Below, one piece after another: positions 44,876-56,464 of a stretch of DNA of 64,000 bases. The number at the start of each line of letters is the position of its first letter. Positions within the stretch are counted from its first letter, which is position 1. A program made the translations under genes and the position numbers. Source of the DNA: Gnetum montanum (taxonomy: Eukaryota > Streptophyta > Gnetopsida > Gnetales > Gnetaceae); assembly GCA_015680685.1 (NCBI GenBank), contig MNCI01005411.1:128856-192855 (forward strand), written 5' to 3'. The notes under the pieces are model-generated. The model was given only the letters and a program-made list of their open reading frames with translations, was not told the origin of the DNA and ran no database searches.

Positions 44876-45110
44876 ATTGGTATAAGAATAGCTCTAGAAA
44901 AAAATATTAGAGTAATCACTATAAAATGAGATTCAAGATTAGTTTTTGAACAAGTAAAGGGTAACTGTGTAGTAAAGAGCTCATTCTTAAGACCTTATAA
45001 GCAACTTTCTTGTAAAATGTTAGATCAATTTCAACATTGGCAAATAGAGCACATAAACAGAGTAGATAATCTTATAGTAGATGATCTGGCAAAGGCAGCT
45101 TCAACATTGG
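44876..45110 (+). pseudogene. RNase H-like domain upstream of RT, element C
   Basis: Reads IGIRIALEKNIRVITIK, then DSRLVFEQVKGNCVVKSSFL, RPYKQLSCKMLDQF and HINRVDNLIVDDLAKAAS. This is the C-terminal two thirds of a type-I RNase H of the archaeal-like kind (aRH), with the conserved G-I..A...G....I..DS.LV..QV.G....K...L.PY and HI.R..N..AD.LA.AAS pattern. The catalytic D in DSRLV is kept; one stop (TAA replacing the residue before D). In Tat/Ogre-type gypsy elements an extra aRH lies after RT-RNase H. Here it comes directly before RT with no N between them. The N-terminal part is in the gap or lost. Confidence 0.7.
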
Positions 45111-46008
45111 ATATGCAAATAATAGAAAGATATAAAGATGTCATGATTAAAGAAGAACATCAGCCATTAGTACCAGATAATATAAGACATTTACAAGTAT
45201 TTGAAGATGATGATCAAGTACTAAGATTTATGACAAAAAACCAAGAATTTGAAGGTCAAGTGATACCTGAAACTTCATCAAATTTCAAAGCTAATTTCAT
45301 TCCAAAAAGGATGATTGACTTGGAACAAAAGTTCAAGAAAAATTTACTTATTGGAAAGGATATACAAAACCTAGATAGTCAAGCTTTCGAGGTAGTGAAT
45401 TTTGGATTAGACAGGATGCCAAAGATGTTGAATGTTATAAAGAAAAGAGATTTGAGTTTCAAGAAAAACTTGTTAACATGTCTAAGAAATAATTTCGAAA
45501 ATTTTTCTTGGTCTTATGATGATCTTAAAGCTTTTAGGAAAGATGTGATGACACATAAAATTCCTTTAATAGAAGGTTGTAAAATAGTTAAAAAAAATAC
45601 AAGAAATTTAATCCACCATTTGAACCAACTATGGAAACTGAAATCAAGAAGTTGTTACAAGCACGAATCATATATCTAGTACGATATTCAACATGGCTTG
45701 CTAAATTTTTTCTAGTGAGAAAGAAAAATGGTGATATAAGGCTTTGTGTAGACTTTAGAAATCTAAATGATGCCTCAAAAAAGGATAAGTATCCATTTCC
45801 AAGAATTGATGAGATGCTGATTAAAGTCTCAGGTTGTCAAGTATATTATTTCTTAGATGGTTTCTCAGGTTATAATCAAATCATGGTAGATAAGAATGAT
45901 AGATACAGAACAACATTCATCACTTCAGAGATTGCTTATGAGAAAGTTAGAGATATGAAGATTCCTGCCAGAGAAATCCTCACCATTCTCTTCCCATCTC
46001 AAGAATAG
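45111..46008 (+). pseudogene. Linker and truncated reverse transcriptase, element C
   Basis: The frame continues from the RNase H-like domain through a ~150-codon linker to the RT N-terminal flank (FSWSYDDLKAFRKDVMTHKI, 45500-45560; family pattern FAWSY.DM.G......H.L). After a frameshift near 45600 the RT proper reads METEIKKLLQARIIYLVRYS, LAKFFLVRKKNGDIRLCVDF, RNLNDASKKDKYPFPRIDEM and FLDGFSGYNQIMVDKNDRYR. It breaks off after TTFITSE (about 45930), before the YMDD active site, and joins to a short unrelated tail ending at 46008. The rest of RT, its RNase H and the integrase are deleted. Confidence 0.85.
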
Positions 46009-46203
46009 TCCATGAATAAAGGACTTGATAATGTACAGTTTGTTGTTTTTTTAGAAATGATATTTTTATACCACCAAACCTTATGTTTGATGGAAATTTT
46101 CCTCCAAAAATATTTATCTTTTTAGCTGTAAAAAGTTTAATAAAAGCTTCAAGTATAGTTCAGTTTTAAAATGGGGCTTGCATAAATTTCTTTAAGCCTT
46201 TTT

Positions 46204-46218
46204 AAGGGGGTAGAAATG
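46204..46218 (+). promoter_or_regulatory. Polypurine tract of element C
   Basis: TTAAGGGGGTAGAAA directly before TGTTGACA, the LTR start. This fixes the full length of the C LTR. Confidence 0.7.
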
Positions 46219-46713
46219 TTGACACATTTGGCCATTTCATGGAACAATTGGACTATCTTATCCAGAATTGAAACAAGGAGTGTTTGAAATTTTAAAAGTG
46301 AACATGTAGCTTTAAGGTTATGGGTTGATGGGTGTTTTGGAGAAGTTATTCACTATTAAATAAAATGTTGTTGAGACCTTCTTGGGATACAAAATTTAAG
46401 TGTCAAATTATTCCTTTATTGGAGATTGGAAGATAATACAATAGTAAACAAGGAATTATATTATTTACCTAAGAAAGCATTGGTGGCAAATAATGTGTGC
46501 GTCTTGCCTTATTTTTTCTTGTGGCAATTACAACAGTGCTGAAAGAAGCATTGTGTAACCCACGGACATTTTTGTTTTGAACGACAACTTTGTAGGGCTT
46601 GGCAGGATGATGAAAAGAGACTGTTTTTGCTTGATAACTTTTTGATCCTCAATAGCAGGGCTCCCCCATACTTTAGTTTATAGTATTCACTCTAGAACAG
46701 CTTAGTTCTGACA

Positions 46714-47232
46714 ATGGAGAGGAAATTTCCTGACTTGGAGGGCTAAAAGGTAAGGAATGGAGAATATTTAAAAATGGAATCAGAGTGGCCATGTTCAAGC
46801 CCTAGGTCTTCTCAAGATATTTCCAAAAATATTTGCACTGAAGGGTTAGTCTGTGGGGTTAAAAATGGTGAAAGCTACTAATTAACTAAATAGAGCAAGG
46901 AGTTTGCTGCTAATAATATTTCGGAGGATTACACAAAGCCAAAAAGGTTCTCAGAAACTTTAGTTGAGAAGTACAAAAACTTAGTAAGGAATATGGATGA
47001 ATCAGTTGATGAGGGGCGAATTAACACCATTGACATTAACGAAAAATTTATTTATAATAAATCTGAGGACTTGACCCGAGACAACATGGATGTAACTAAT
47101 GATGGAGCCAAGATCTAGGGAAATTCGTTATTAGTGAATCGATGTTGGAACAGTGGCATTGATCTGGAGATTGACAAGCCCCCGACCATCAGACGTCAGA
47201 ACAACTACCCACAAGGGCCTCTTCCAGGATAG
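46714..47232 (+). pseudogene. Reading-frame tract inside the C 3' LTR
   Basis: From an ATG at 46714 to a stop at 47230, 172 codons in a single frame with four internal stops and no frameshift. It includes MESEWPCSSPRSSQDISKNI, NNISEDYTKPKRFSETLVEK, RNMDESVDEGRINTIDINEK and GIDLEIDKPPTIRRQNNYPQ. The corresponding 5' LTR stretch keeps the same frame over most of its length. Composition (charged, few repeats) is more protein-like than its surroundings. No family recognised. The 230-bp loss relative to the 5' LTR keeps the frame here. Confidence 0.4.
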
Positions 47233-47489
47233 TTAGCCTTCTCTCTGGAGATAGGTGATGACTGTAGATGCACCCGTACCATTGGCTCTTCAGCAACGAT
47301 ATGTGCACCACGTGAGGCGTGGGTAGCTACGTGTGAATGCAGCAAACAACAACGAACTCTCTCTCTCATTCCTGTGACCACTAGTGCTTGCAGAAGAATT
47401 CCAAACAAGCTGTTGGGTTCCAGCATCTTCATCTCCGTATACTGGGGTACTCTCAGAGATGGCACATGGTGGCAGCAACTGAACACCAC
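47205..47489 (-). other. Antisense open frame in the C LTR (94 codons)
   Basis: Minus strand, starting MVFSCCHHVPSLRVPQYTEM, with LQALVVTGMRERV and HVATHASRGAHIVAEEP. The 5' LTR keeps the second half open (40750-40529, 73 codons; HIATHASRGAHIIAEEP). Two copies staying open may only reflect the higher GC of this block. No similarity recognised. Confidence 0.25.
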
Positions 47490-48077
47490 ATGGCAAGATT
47501 ACCAGATGTAGCGGTAGAGCCTCCTTTCACGGTGGCAGTTCACATATGGTTTTGGTTGAAATAGCATTTTGGATCTTGGTAGAGCATGTTTCCATTTCTA
47601 TGGGTTTCACGCAGAGGCAAGAAAGGAAAGAAATAAACCAGCTGATTACTCTCACCGTTCTTGCAACTGTTACTTAATATCTATGCAGCAATTTACCAGT
47701 ACATGGGTTCAAAGGAAAAAATAATATATATATATATATATAATAAATTAATAATAATAAAATGCAGGGAAGATGAAGATGATTTATTTTTCAACCTTAT
47801 TGACTCCAAAGATTGTACAACCGCTTTCACCCATGTTTACACTAAGGTATATGCTAAATTATCTTCTTACTACCACCTATTCATAAAATTACTCGAACTT
47901 CAATGATATTTAACATTTAAAACTTAAAAACTATAAATAAATAAAAATAAAAATAACAATTATATGTAGCTCTTATGGAGATGCTGGATTTATTTTAAAA
48001 ATTATTATTATACAGGCTATTGCTTACAAAGGCAATATTTATAATATTTACACATGCCAATGTTAGCATGATTTTCT

Positions 48078-48205
48078 CCTAACTTCCTAACTTCCTAAGT
48101 TATAACTTCCTAACTTGTTGGGCAAGTAATCTACTAACTTGTTAAGCAAGTTATATCTCCTAACTTGTTGGGCAAGTTATGACTTCCTTACTTGGGAGAG
48201 AAGTT
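48078..48205. repeat. U3 tandem repeat of the C 3' LTR
   Basis: About four units of roughly 28-34 bp with cctaacttgttgggcaagtt as core, each carrying a short palindrome-like aagttataactt or a relative. The 5' LTR has about three units (41386-41482). It ends about 40 bp before the TATA box. Confidence 0.8.
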
Positions 48206-48245
48206 AGCAAAGATATTTTGGAATGTATAACTACCTTTTGAGCCC

Positions 48246-48254
48246 TATAAAAAG
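48246..48254 (+). promoter_or_regulatory. TATA box of the C LTR
   Basis: ccctataaaaaggc, a strong plant TATA box. The 5' LTR has caataaaaaggc at the same place, so the intact site in the 3' LTR is the ancestral state. The start of transcription would be near 48275-48285. Confidence 0.75.
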
Positions 48255-49489
48255 GCTTCAGGGGTAAGAAGAAAATATATCACACTTGGGATCACACACT
48301 TGGGCTCTCACTTGGAGACACACCTTGGATCTTGAGAAGAGCATTGTAAGGAAGAAATTGTAAAAGATTTCTTGTAAGATGACTTGCTAAGAAAACATTT
48401 TCAACCTCTTTTCCATAGTCCTGTGAGTTATGCTTATTTTTTTTATTTTGTTTAAATTGGTTAGCTAGTGGTTTAGATAGTATCATGCTTGGCAAGTAAT
48501 TTTGAGATTTTTAGATTGGTCTTATTATTTCTTGTTGCATAATAGAATATTTCTATTAAAATTTTGTCATAAAAGCGCTTGTGTTTGAAAGCCTTAAGAG
48601 CATTTTAGTAGTGAATTTGAGTATTGTGCAATGTATAAGAACTGCTATTGAGATTGTTGTAAGAGAGCCTCTGCTTGTAGTCAAGCTGTTGATTGATTCA
48701 ATAGTTAAGAGGGTTTAGAAATATTTGGTATTTTGATGGGACCAGAATAGCTTTCTTTTAACTTTAAAGTGAATCTCCATGGTATTTCAATCAGAAATTG
48801 TCAAGTCTTTTGAAGGTTTTGTTGAATGTAATTCTTGACATCCATTATCTAGCCAAAATGGAGTCTTGTACGTGATAGTTTATGAAGCATTCTTTTTGGT
48901 AGCATAGTAGGATTGTCTTAAAGAAATTTTTTATTTGACCCTTGGAAGTTTGAACAATTCATAGTTATTGAATTTGGGATATCTTTATTGCAAAGTGTTT
49001 ACTCGTATCATATTACCTTGTTTAAACATTTGAGGTCTTAACACAACTCTACTTTCTTTTCTTTCTATTTCCATTGAATCTTGCTCTATTTCTAGTTTTC
49101 TTGTCGAACTATTTCTTTCTATGGGGAAAATTAGAAGTAGATTCACAGAGTTGTGCTCAAATATTTTTGCAAAATTTTATTTGTTACAAGTAATTATTAT
49201 AAGGACCATATAGACTAGGTAATTAAACAAAATAGGAACTCTCAACAACTCACAGTACTTGGAAAAGTTGGCTGAATCTCTTTAAAATAAGTCATTTGTA
49301 GTTTACACAGAATGAAATCATTTCATTTTTCACAACCGCACACCACAATAGCACACACACATACTCACATTAACTACTGAGTCTATTTGGAGGTATCTAG
49401 CCCTTGGTGTTGCCAGAGACCAGCAAGCACCTAAATCCTATTCGAGAACAACTTGTTGGTAGTCGCATCCCAAATGGTTGCCGACACTT

Positions 49490-51900
49490 TTTAACACACA
49501 CAAAGTTAAGGGTGTCAAACATATAACATGGCCTCTACACTTAAGGAAAAGTCACCATCTACCAAAGAAACTTATGAGAGTCATGATAAGATATATGATA
49601 AAGAATACTAGAATGTGCCCATGCAAACTAGAATTTCATATGCTTATTAAAATCCATATTAGCTTGATCTCACATTTATCTTCCACTAGGATAAATAGCT
49701 AAGACGGAGATATTTGTAGGGCAACATAGTTTTTCCTCATCAATGTTTAGCACCATCAATGTTGAAGGAAACCTTAATGAGGTTAAACCTTGGTTATGCA
49801 CAAGAGGAATATCATGTTACTAAACACATCACCATGCCCTATCAACCCATAGAAGAACAACTAAGGAGGGATGCTATCATGGAGACAATACATGAGAATA
49901 AGAAAGGAAAGAAAGTAACTCATAATGTTGTCCTAGAAGAAATAAATGACAATACATTCCTAATGGAAAAGCTCCATCAAACTCATGAATCCCATTCATG
50001 GATTTCTATCATTCATCTAGAGGAACTTCTCAAAATATAATTGTATTTTACCTTTGCAAAAAGACCTAAGCTAAATGTAGAAGACTCCAAAAATAGATGG
50101 AGATTAACGTCTAGAACATCTATAGAACCACAAGAGAATGAATCACAAAGTTACATAAGGAGAACTAGCCAGCACGATTCTTCAACTACTTCAACTTTCT
50201 CCTCATGATCATTAGTGAAATTTGATAAGAGGGAATGAAGATCCAAAGACTATGATAGGGAAGGATGTAAGTATCATGAGATACATGAATATCAAAGAGG
50301 TATCCTAATGAAGAATATGATGATTATAAACAAAAAGGAGATAGGATGAGACATGAAGAAAGAGAATGATACTATGAGCTTCCAAGCAATCACAACTACA
50401 ATAGAGTCTATGAACCTAAAGATCATGAAGAACCCCTATTGGCCACTTGTAGCATTATTAACATTAATGAAGTAGTGTATATCTCTATCAAACATGTAAG
50501 GAATAGTAGTATTAAGTGACTAGACATGAATAACACTCCCAAATTTGAAGGTGCATATAATGTGGATCCACAACATCATCTTCAAGCATTTCATGATGCA
50601 TGTTCCCTTTATAATATTGAGAATGATTTCTAGAAGTTGAAGTTGTTTCCTAGAACACTCTTCAAGAAAGAAAAGAGTTGGTATCATTCCTTATAACCAT
50701 AATTCATTCAAAGATGAAGTACCATGTTAAACCTTTTTAATGATAAGTATCAAACTTATTAAAAGAAAGTTCAATTTAAGAAAACAAATCCAAGGATGGA
50801 AGCAAGGAACACATGAATCCCTTGATGTAGTAAGGGATAGATATTATTCTCTACTACATAGATACGATGTCATGGATATTAACAAAGAGAAAAACTAAGG
50901 AATATTATTGATGGGTTAAGAAAGAAAACTTGAGAAACTCTTGGGGTATATGCTCAAGACAGATTATCAAAAATAATAGTCCTTTAAATTCAAAGATTGA
51001 TAAACTAGATGGCCAAAAAAGAAGGAGAATTGAAGAAGAGGGAATCAGCTAAAGAATACAACTGAGATCTAGTAATAATAAAAATAGATGTTAGAATATG
51101 TGATAGAAAATAAAATGAAACTTTGGAGGATGTAATTCAAAAGAAGATACTACCTATCCAGAAATTAGTCAATGACATTGCAACAAAGGTAGAGAAAATG
51201 TGAGACTCAATAGATGAGAAATTCACTAGTACACTTAAGATAGTGAAAGAAAAAACTAAATAATTCCTAAAAAAGAACAAATAAAAGAAGAAAATAAGAG
51301 ATAATAAATGAGAGAATTAAAAAAATAAAGGTAAAGCTGATGTAGTTGAGGAATTAATAGACTCTAGTTTGGAAGATGAAGAAGGATGCAAAGTCTGCCA
51401 ATATGAACATCCTAAGGAATGTTGTCTTATCATGGCTCACTTGCAAGAGTTTGTAGTATATGTGCTAAATCCAAAATTTTGTTAAGAATTAAATGCTAAG
51501 ACAACTACCTCATCCATAAATTAACTTTCAACAACCTTTTCATCTACTATACTATCCAAGTAGAGCCTATCCTCAACCACAAGAGCAATACAAGAGCAAT
51601 ACAAGTAGTACTAACAATAATCACAATCATGGGGAATGCCACAACTAAGGTAGTAATATCCATATAAGAAATCCAACCCTTATGGATATTACATTTAATG
51701 TTCAATATCTCTAGGAAATGCTTCAGTCCATACTTCTTCTCACTACTACCCACTAGAGTATTATAGGCCCACTAGTCCAAGAATGAATCCAAATCCTTAC
51801 ACATATCAAACAACAACTATATCATTAGTTTAGCCTCCTAATTCTCTATCACCAATTATGCAAGAAGAATTTTCAACACAACTATAGTAAAATAATGCTA
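49490..51900 (+). pseudogene. Gypsy gag region, element B1
   Basis: Decayed gag. Two open pieces at the start (49478-49702 and 49759-50040) include ENKKGKKVTHNVVLEEINDN with no known domain. The gag domain lies at 50520-50830: LDMNNTPKFEGAYNVDPQHH, LQAFHDACSLYNIEND and STMLNLFNDKYQTY, closely matching A-family gag (24734-24354, minus). Further remains with RMEARNT and LGVYAQDRLSK continue to about 51060. A basic/acidic stretch with HPKECCLIMAHLQEF (51408-51460) may be the zinc-knuckle zone. The left end abuts the 3' LTR of element C. Many stops. Confidence 0.65.
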
Positions 51901-53005
51901 CCAAGGTAGTAAATACACAAGAGTATGTGATCATGAATAAACCTATATCTAAGAAACATACATTTCTTAGAACAAGTTCAAAAATAGGTTGAAAGGATGG
52001 GAACTTCACTTACCTTCATCCCATCCATGCATACTCCTTAAGGGAATACTAAGCTTCCACATTCTATAGATATGAATTTGACCACTATCATGCTCACTCA
52101 AAATATCACACATTGGATTAAGGCAAGAGCACTTTCCAAGAAGAGAAAAAATCTTGGAAGTGCCTTAGTATAGCTCCAAATAGTAGGTGATAAACTATAC
52201 AAAGCTCTAATAGATTCTAATTCAGGAGTAAACCTAATTTCAAAAGATATTTACAAAGCCTAGAATATTCCTCCACTAAATAAGAGCAACATCCAATTAA
52301 AGCTTGTAGACCAATCACTCATTGTTCCACTGGGATAAGTGGATGATGTCATTACCACCATAAGTAGCTAGTCTTATCTTGATGACTTCTAGAAATACAT
52401 GTGGGAAAAAATAACTGATAATTCCCTATAATTAGGGGAAGAGCATGGGTTAGCATTTTGGATGCTAAGATAGGAATTAGAGATTTGTCCTTGGAAATTT
52501 TCAAGGAGGATGTAGTTGGAATCATATAGGGACATTGAGTTCCATGTATCACATACAATGATAATGGATGCAATTGTATGTAAAATATTTGTGCCATAAA
52601 ATAAGAAATCAATACAACATGTAATCAATGTGTAGAAGATATGTGTGTGCACCAATGCTTGTATGCAGTAGCCACCCAATAAGAAGACACCCAGTATCTA
52701 ATTACTAAAGAAGAAACAAAGTATAAAATGTACATTGAACCATCTAATCAAATTATAAGTGCCTAGGTTAAAGAAGTTGATGAATTAGAGAAATTAAGGT
52801 AGAAACACTCCTATGTACACTCATGTCAAGAAGAAGACATTGAATGGGAATAGCTAGAAATTCCAAATAAGTATGAACTAGAACCTTTAGAATTAAAAGC
52901 CCTACTAGATGTACTATAGTATGCACTTCTAAAAAATAAGAAAATAATAATTATTAATGTTAATATTGATAAAGAATAGAAGAGAAGATTATTGAAAGTG
53001 ATGAA
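51901..53005 (+). pseudogene. Protease region, element B1
   Basis: Aligned with B2 (1930-2400). The site reads LIDSNSGVNLISKDIYK (52207-52257): the family motif is LIDSGA..N.IS..+.K, so the D is kept and the G is changed. Before it come FLRTSSKIG and, after a shift, LPSIHAYSLRE-like remains. Beyond 52350 there is no clear domain; a region around 52840-53005 has a piece with ELEPLELKALLDVL, which in related elements leads into RT. Stops in all frames. Confidence 0.55.
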
Positions 53006-53860
53006 CAAATGGTCAACAACATTTGCATGGTCCTATGATGAAATAACATGTATTGATCCATGCATACATCAACACTAAATTTATACAGATCTAGCCATTA
53101 AATCATGCCACTAGCCTTAAATAATATTGAATCCTAAACTCAAAGAAGTGATAAAATAAGAACTGATGAAATTATTAAAAGTAAGATTCATCTATCCAAT
53201 AGTAGATAGTGAATGGATTGATTCCTTATCATTGTCCCAATGAAAGATGGCAAGTCAAGGGTCTACATTGACTTTTGGTTATTGAATTCAATGATTTTCA
53301 AGGATCATTTTCCTTTATTGTTTGTTGACCAAGTCATCTATGCCATTGTAGGACACCAGTACTATAGTTTTATTGATGGGTATAATGGGTATAATCAAAT
53401 TTACATGCACTAGAAGATTAAGAGAATACAACATTCACCACTTCAGGAGGACATTTTCCTATAAGAATATGTCTTTTGACTTGTGTAATTCTTCTACTAC
53501 TTTCAAAAGACTAGTACTGAGCATCTTTCAAAAACATATTGGTAATGAAGTAAAGGTATTCATGGATGATTTTTCCACTTATGGGCTAGAATTCAGATAA
53601 GCATTGGATTCGTTAGAGCATGCTTTAAAAACATGTGTTAAAACTAATCTAAAGATCAATAGGAAAAACAGTCATTTAATGATCTAATATGGTATTGTTC
53701 TAGGACATAAAGTATCTCAAAATAGAAAAGAGGTAGATCTAGATAAAATATGAGTCATTCAAAATACCACTAAAAGATCATAGACTATTAAGGATGTCAG
53801 ATCATTCCTTGGCCATACTAGATATTATAGAAAATTCATTGAAAATTTTACAAAGATAGT
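53006..53860 (+). pseudogene. Reverse transcriptase, element B1
   Basis: Ty3/gypsy RT across three frames. In order: ELMKLLKVRFIYPIVDSEW (53160-53216), PMKDGKSRVYIDFWLLNSM (53238-53294), FPLLFVDQVIYAIVGHQYYS (53310-53370), FIDGYNGYNQI-like, SYKNMSFDLCNSSTTFKRLV (53453-53512), and NEVKVFMDDFSTYG (53544-53585), where F-M-D-D is the active site (usually YMDD or FIDD) and is intact. The end reads VRSFLGHTRYYRKFIENFTK (53789-53848), the usual FLGH..+YR+FI..F. At least two frameshifts and several stops. Confidence 0.85.
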
Positions 53861-54980
53861 AAAGTCGCTAGTATAACTAGCAAATAAATATGCATCATTC
53901 CATTGGACAAAAAAATGTGAGAAGGAATTCAATATATTAAAGTAGAAGTTGATTGAAACACTAATCCTTCAATCTCTTGATTGGTCTAAGCCCTTCCACA
54001 TTATGATAGATAATTCAAACTATGGACTGGGCATAGTACTTAGCTCGATGATCAAAAGAGACCATATTACATACATTGTGCTAGTTGAAGCATCATCAGA
54101 GCACAACTCAACTACACAACTATAGAAAATGAGATTATGGTCATGGTGTATGCACTTGAAAAATTCAAACATTATATGCTTATATATCCTATTTATGTAC
54201 ATATAGATCATAGTGCCATTAAGTTTTTTGTTAATAAACTACTAGTTAGTCCAAGGGTGATACAATGACTTGAGATATTATAGGAGTGTGACATCATAAT
54301 GATAGATAAGAAAGATAATAAAAATGTTGTATCGTATTATTTTTCAAGTCTAAGATGGCAACCACAAGAATAGGATGAACCATTATTAGTCAAATTTCAT
54401 AATGAAAATTTATTTACAAAGACAATAATGGTTTTCAACTCAAAAAACAAGTCATGGATTACTAATTACATAAATTATATCACTATACAAGAGCTTCCTG
54501 TTGAGTGGAGTAGGAAACAAAAGGAACAGTTCCTCCATAGAGTTAAATGATACATGAAAACTAATGGAAATATTTACAAGATATATTCTAATTGAATAAT
54601 AAGATGGTGTGTTCCAAAATATATCCAATAAATAATTTTATAAGATGTACATGAGGGACCATGTGGTCGTCACTATGCAAAATGTAGAATAGCACTAAAG
54701 CTTATGATGGTAGGATATTGTTATCCTACCATATTCAAGGATGCATATAAATTAACTCAATCTTATGAAAGATACTATTGTAATTGAGAAATAATAGTAA
54801 GAAATGAAGATCATCAATAATGGATCCAACCATTAGAGACATTTGATATTTGAGAAATTGATTTTATGGGGTCCACCACATCAATGTCAAATGGGAAATC
54901 ATAGTTTATAATGACAATTGATTATTGCATGAAGTGCGTAGAGGTAGTTATAATCAAAGATTGCATAGATAAAACATTTC
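53861..54980 (+). pseudogene. RNase H and integrase N-terminus, element B1
   Basis: RNase H begins at about 53990 with FHIMIDNSNYGLGIVLSS (usually F.+..DAS..G+G.VL.Q; the catalytic D is kept). Integrase starts at about 54640: DVHEGPCGRHYAKCRIALKL (zinc-binding HH part), then MVGYCYPTIFKDAYKLTQSY (54708-54768; the CC part is damaged), EIDFMGSTTSMSNGKS (54855-54902), and IDYCMKCVEVVIIKDC (54918-54966). The SDNG and later core motifs and the C-terminus are missing; the sequence jumps to 3' UTR near 54985. Stops throughout. Confidence 0.8.
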
Positions 54981-55186
54981 AATAATCTAAAAATTACCCT
55001 ATGTTATCAAATCATGGAAGGAATGATTCTATATAAAGTGACACCAAATCATTCATCCATTCATTTCCAATAATAAGAGGTTCTTACCATGGCCATAATC
55101 ATATTATTTTCACAATAAAACTAAAATAAATTTCTAATCATTATGCCTAGATAGACAAGTGAAAAATGAAGTGGGAATGAAAAGGG
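54981..55186 (+). other. B1 3' UTR and polypurine tract
   Basis: Non-coding and aligned with 3250-3432. It ends with gaagtgggaatgaaaaggg before the LTR. Confidence 0.65.
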
Positions 55187-56464
55187 TGTGGCATCAAGGG
55201 GATTTTTGGATTTTCTAAGACTACTACCATAAGAATTACCCTATTTTTACTTTGTATTATTTAGTTAAGTTCTAATAAAAATTGGAAGAATTTCTAAAAT
55301 AAGTTCTACCTTATCATGTCATTGGAAAGACATGTTACCCATGCCTGAAGGTGGTCCTTTAGTAAGGTTGATATAATAAAAACATATTAAATTCATAAAA
55401 TAAAATTTTTAGGGCTGAATATAGGTAGCTTCTTATAAATCTCAAAAATAAAATGTGTTATTAATAAGCTACTTTCTTAAGCTACATTACCAAGTGTTAA
55501 TGCTTCTTATGGCAGTGATAGTTTGTGGTTGTTAGTTTTGGGATGATGCAATGTGATGTTACTGGTAAGTGATATGGACTTGGTTTGGATCTTGGATGGA
55601 AGGTCTAATGATCAATTTAACCATACATCACACACAATAATTCATTATGCCTATGGTAAGACACCTTATGTTTAATTTCTGCAATCCTTTCTAATCTTGT
55701 TCCACCTCACTGGTATATATATGATCATAGTTCTATGATTTTGTAAAATATAGTGTTATTTTCTCATCAAAGTGATACTCACATGTGTGTTTTATAAGAT
55801 ATGTTTACTTTACATTCAACTCCTTGAGTACCTACATACACTTGAAGGCATAGCTATACAAGGGTACTATGAACTAAAGCTTACTTTAGGGAGGATCTAC
55901 TTGTATAACTCTTGTATCTCATATCGGATGACCAATTCCACACAATCTTGTACATACAAGACACTTTAACCATCAATGTTTACTTTTGTAGATTTTCATA
56001 TCTAATCATACTTTTGGTAATTCTCATTACCATCTCTTAAATATCTAATTGACCTTATTTGCCAAAGATTCCTTCTTTATGATCTTTGATGACCAATTTT
56101 TTATAATATGAGCATCATCTATAATTAGATACCCTTTAGACAACTTCTACATCTTCTAAACTATCCATTTAACACAAATTTTTCACTAAAAACTACTTAA
56201 AAATTAATTGTTTTTGGCGATGATGTTGTACCTATGATGCATTAGGCCTACAACATTGTAGCTATGATGTTGCACCAAAAAAAATCTATATATATGCATG
56301 ACCAGTTAGAAAGCTTTTCATTTTCACATTTTAAAGTAAGGGGAGTTCATGCTATTTTTTTGAGCTTTTTACACCTAAACATCCAAGCTCCCTAACTTCC
56401 TCACCATAGCTTTTATTTTCATGATTTTCAAATCCTTTAAATTATGGAGTGATCAAATTAGTCG
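55187..56464 (+). repeat. 3' LTR of element B1
   Basis: About 1.28 kb, starting TGTGGCATC. It aligns with LTR B2 (3433-4713) throughout. Its motif cluster (56218-56276) uses GATGATGTTG and CAACATTGTAG, where B2 uses GATATCAC. TATA ctatatatatgc at 56287-56298. It may extend a few bases to TTGGGGACA (56472). No 5' LTR is present in the window. Confidence 0.75.

Larger units (their letters stand above)
46219..49485 (+). repeat. 3' LTR of element C, full length (3.27 kb)
   Basis: Begins TGTTGACA after the polypurine tract and ends TGCCGACA. From 46798 on it aligns with the 5' LTR to the end. U3 is about 2.0 kb and includes a reading-frame tract (46714-47232), a GC-richer block (47170-47680), a (TA)n run at 47724-47743 and a tandem repeat (48078-48205). 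The TATA box is at 48246-48254; R plus U5 would be about 1.2 kb. LTRs of this length are rare. Confidence 0.9.
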
